Of a stretch of 30,047 nt of DNA, positions 29,372 to 30,047 are shown piece after piece. A program made the position numbers and the translations under genes. Under the pieces are notes generated by a model that was not told the DNA's origin, searched no databases, and saw only the letters and a program-made list of their open reading frames with translations. Positions within the stretch are counted from its first letter, which is position 1, and the number at the start of each line of letters is the position of its first letter. Origin of the DNA: RUG13615 sp040307715 (GTDB taxonomy: Bacteria > Bacillota > Clostridia > Peptostreptococcales > Anaerovoracaceae); the NCBI GenBank assembly GCA_040307715.1, contig JAWRJC010000126.1, forward strand, positions 1 through 30,047. Direction: 5' to 3'.

Positions 29372-30047
29372 CTAGTCGTCTGCTCTGAGCAGATTGATGC
29401 GGCCCTGGTTGTCGATCTCATAGACCTTGACGCGGACGTGATCACCGATGTTCATGACATCTTCGACCTTCTCGACTCTGCCTTTCGCCATCTTGGAGAT
29501 GTGCAGCAGGCCTTCTTTGCCCGGCAGGACTTCGATGAACGCGCCGAAGTTCATGATGCGCTTGACTTCACCGTCGTAGGTCTCGCCGACTTCGACTTCC
29601 TTGACCAGCAGTTCGATCTCGCGGATCGCGGCATTCGCGGCATCCATGTCAGGCGACGCGACGAAGACGGTGCCGTCGTCGTTGATATCGATCTTGACGC
29701 CGGTCTTGTCGATGATGCCGTTGATGGTCTTGCCGCCCGGGCCGATGATGATGCGGACTTTGTCCGGATCCACCTGCAGGGTCAGGATACGCGGTGCCCA
29801 CTTGGACAGTTCCGCTCTCGGAGCCGGGATCTCAGCCAGCATCTCGTTCATGATGAACATGCGGCCTTCTCTTGCCTGGCTCAGCGCCGCGGACAGGATC
29901 TCGCGGTCGATGCCGTGGATCTTGATGTCCATCTGGACAGCGGTGACACCCTTCGCAGTACCGGTGACCTTGAAGTCCATGTCGCCGAGGAAGTCTTCCA
30001 TGCCCTGAATGTCGGACAGGATAACGGTCTTTCTGGAGCCGTCTTCC
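29372..30047 (-). CDS. pnp: Polyribonucleotide nucleotidyltransferase, C-terminal part (runs off window)
   Basis: PNPase is a 3'-5' phosphorolytic exoribonuclease of the RNA degradation machinery. The last 225 codons or so are visible. They include the end of the second RNase PH domain (VILSDIQGMEDFLGDMDFKVTGTAKGVTAVQMDIKI, with the conserved metal-binding GMEDxxGDMDFK), a KH domain (DKVRIIIGPGGKTINGIIDKTGVKIDINDDGTVFVAS, with the GxxG loop GPGG) and an S1 domain (GETYDGEVKRIMNFGAFIEVLPGKEGLLHISKMAKGRV). The protein ends LLRADD directly after the S1 domain, with no long acidic tail. The start lies outside the window. Confidence 0.97.
   Translation of the reverse strand, partial: EDGSRKTVILSDIQGMEDFLGDMDFKVTGTAKGVTAVQMDIKIHGIDREILSAALSQAREGRMFIMNEMLAEIPAPRAELSKWAPRILTLQVDPDKVRIIIGPGGKTINGIIDKTGVKIDINDDGTVFVASPDMDAANAAIREIELLVKEVEVGETYDGEVKRIMNFGAFIEVLPGKEGLLHISKMAKGRVEKVEDVMNIGDHVRVKVYEIDNQGRINLLRADD

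Noticed and set aside
1..30047. tRNA, rRNA, CRISPR arrays, insertion sequences
   Set aside because: No cloverleaf sequence, rRNA stretch, regularly spaced direct repeat or transposase-like protein was found on reading both strands.

Overview
The window is a gene-dense, mostly GC-rich stretch of bacterial chromosome. It most likely comes from an anaerobic low-GC-type Gram-positive (Bacillota, probably Clostridia), although its own base composition is GC-rich. The evidence is a T-box leader before ileS, a perfect CIRCE element before htpG, Gram-positive type LexA boxes before lexA, the nadD-yqeK-rsfS gene order, a desulfoferrodoxin-type superoxide reductase (anaerobe) and strong AGGAGG ribosome sites. 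I cannot name the genus. No rRNA, tRNA, CRISPR array or insertion sequence is visible.

Layout. 1-2972 (minus): nadD-yqeK-rsfS-leuS operon (leuS cut by the window edge), divergent from lexA (3202-3861, plus) with two LexA boxes. 4024-4398: superoxide reductase. 4503-6401 (minus): htpG under a CIRCE-controlled promoter. 6644-8267 (plus): a cytidylate-kinase-like protein and an Mrp/NBP35-type Fe-S carrier ATPase. 8345-11390 (minus): a small XRE repressor, a membrane protein, an M50-like intramembrane metalloprotease and FtsH, under a promoter flanked by copies of one operator sequence. 11545-16923 (minus): ygiQ radical SAM, a solitary DNA methyltransferase, a nitrilase, an FMN reductase and Tag DNA glycosylase, headed by an apparently leaderless promoter. 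16986-18260 is an AT-richer island: a DUF4160/DUF2442-HTH pair with a 20-bp palindrome filling its promoter, and an unrecognised 123-residue protein. 18279-20961 (minus): a NUDIX hydrolase, an EamA permease, a P-loop protein and a SnoaL-like protein. 20955-25138 (minus): rlmN and ileS under a compact T-box. 25511-26725: two convergent TetR-type regulators. 26953-27093: a 46-residue gene. 27151-27933: a CX5R phosphatase. 28043-29293: an NhaC-type antiporter. 29372-end: the 3' part of pnp.

Much of the window is housekeeping: two aminoacyl-tRNA synthetases, ribosome silencing, 23S rRNA methylation, RNA decay, NAD synthesis and Fe-S carriage. Stress responses are wired through visible sites: SOS (LexA boxes), heat (CIRCE) and isoleucine starvation (T-box). 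The accessory interest lies in three places: the self-contained DUF4160/DUF2442 module with its AT-rich neighbour, the XRE/M50/FtsH membrane-proteolysis cluster, and the 46-residue gene. Starts were revised where the longest open frame conflicts with a promoter or ribosome site (htpG, ileS, tetR-1, tetR-2, tag, mrp, XRE).
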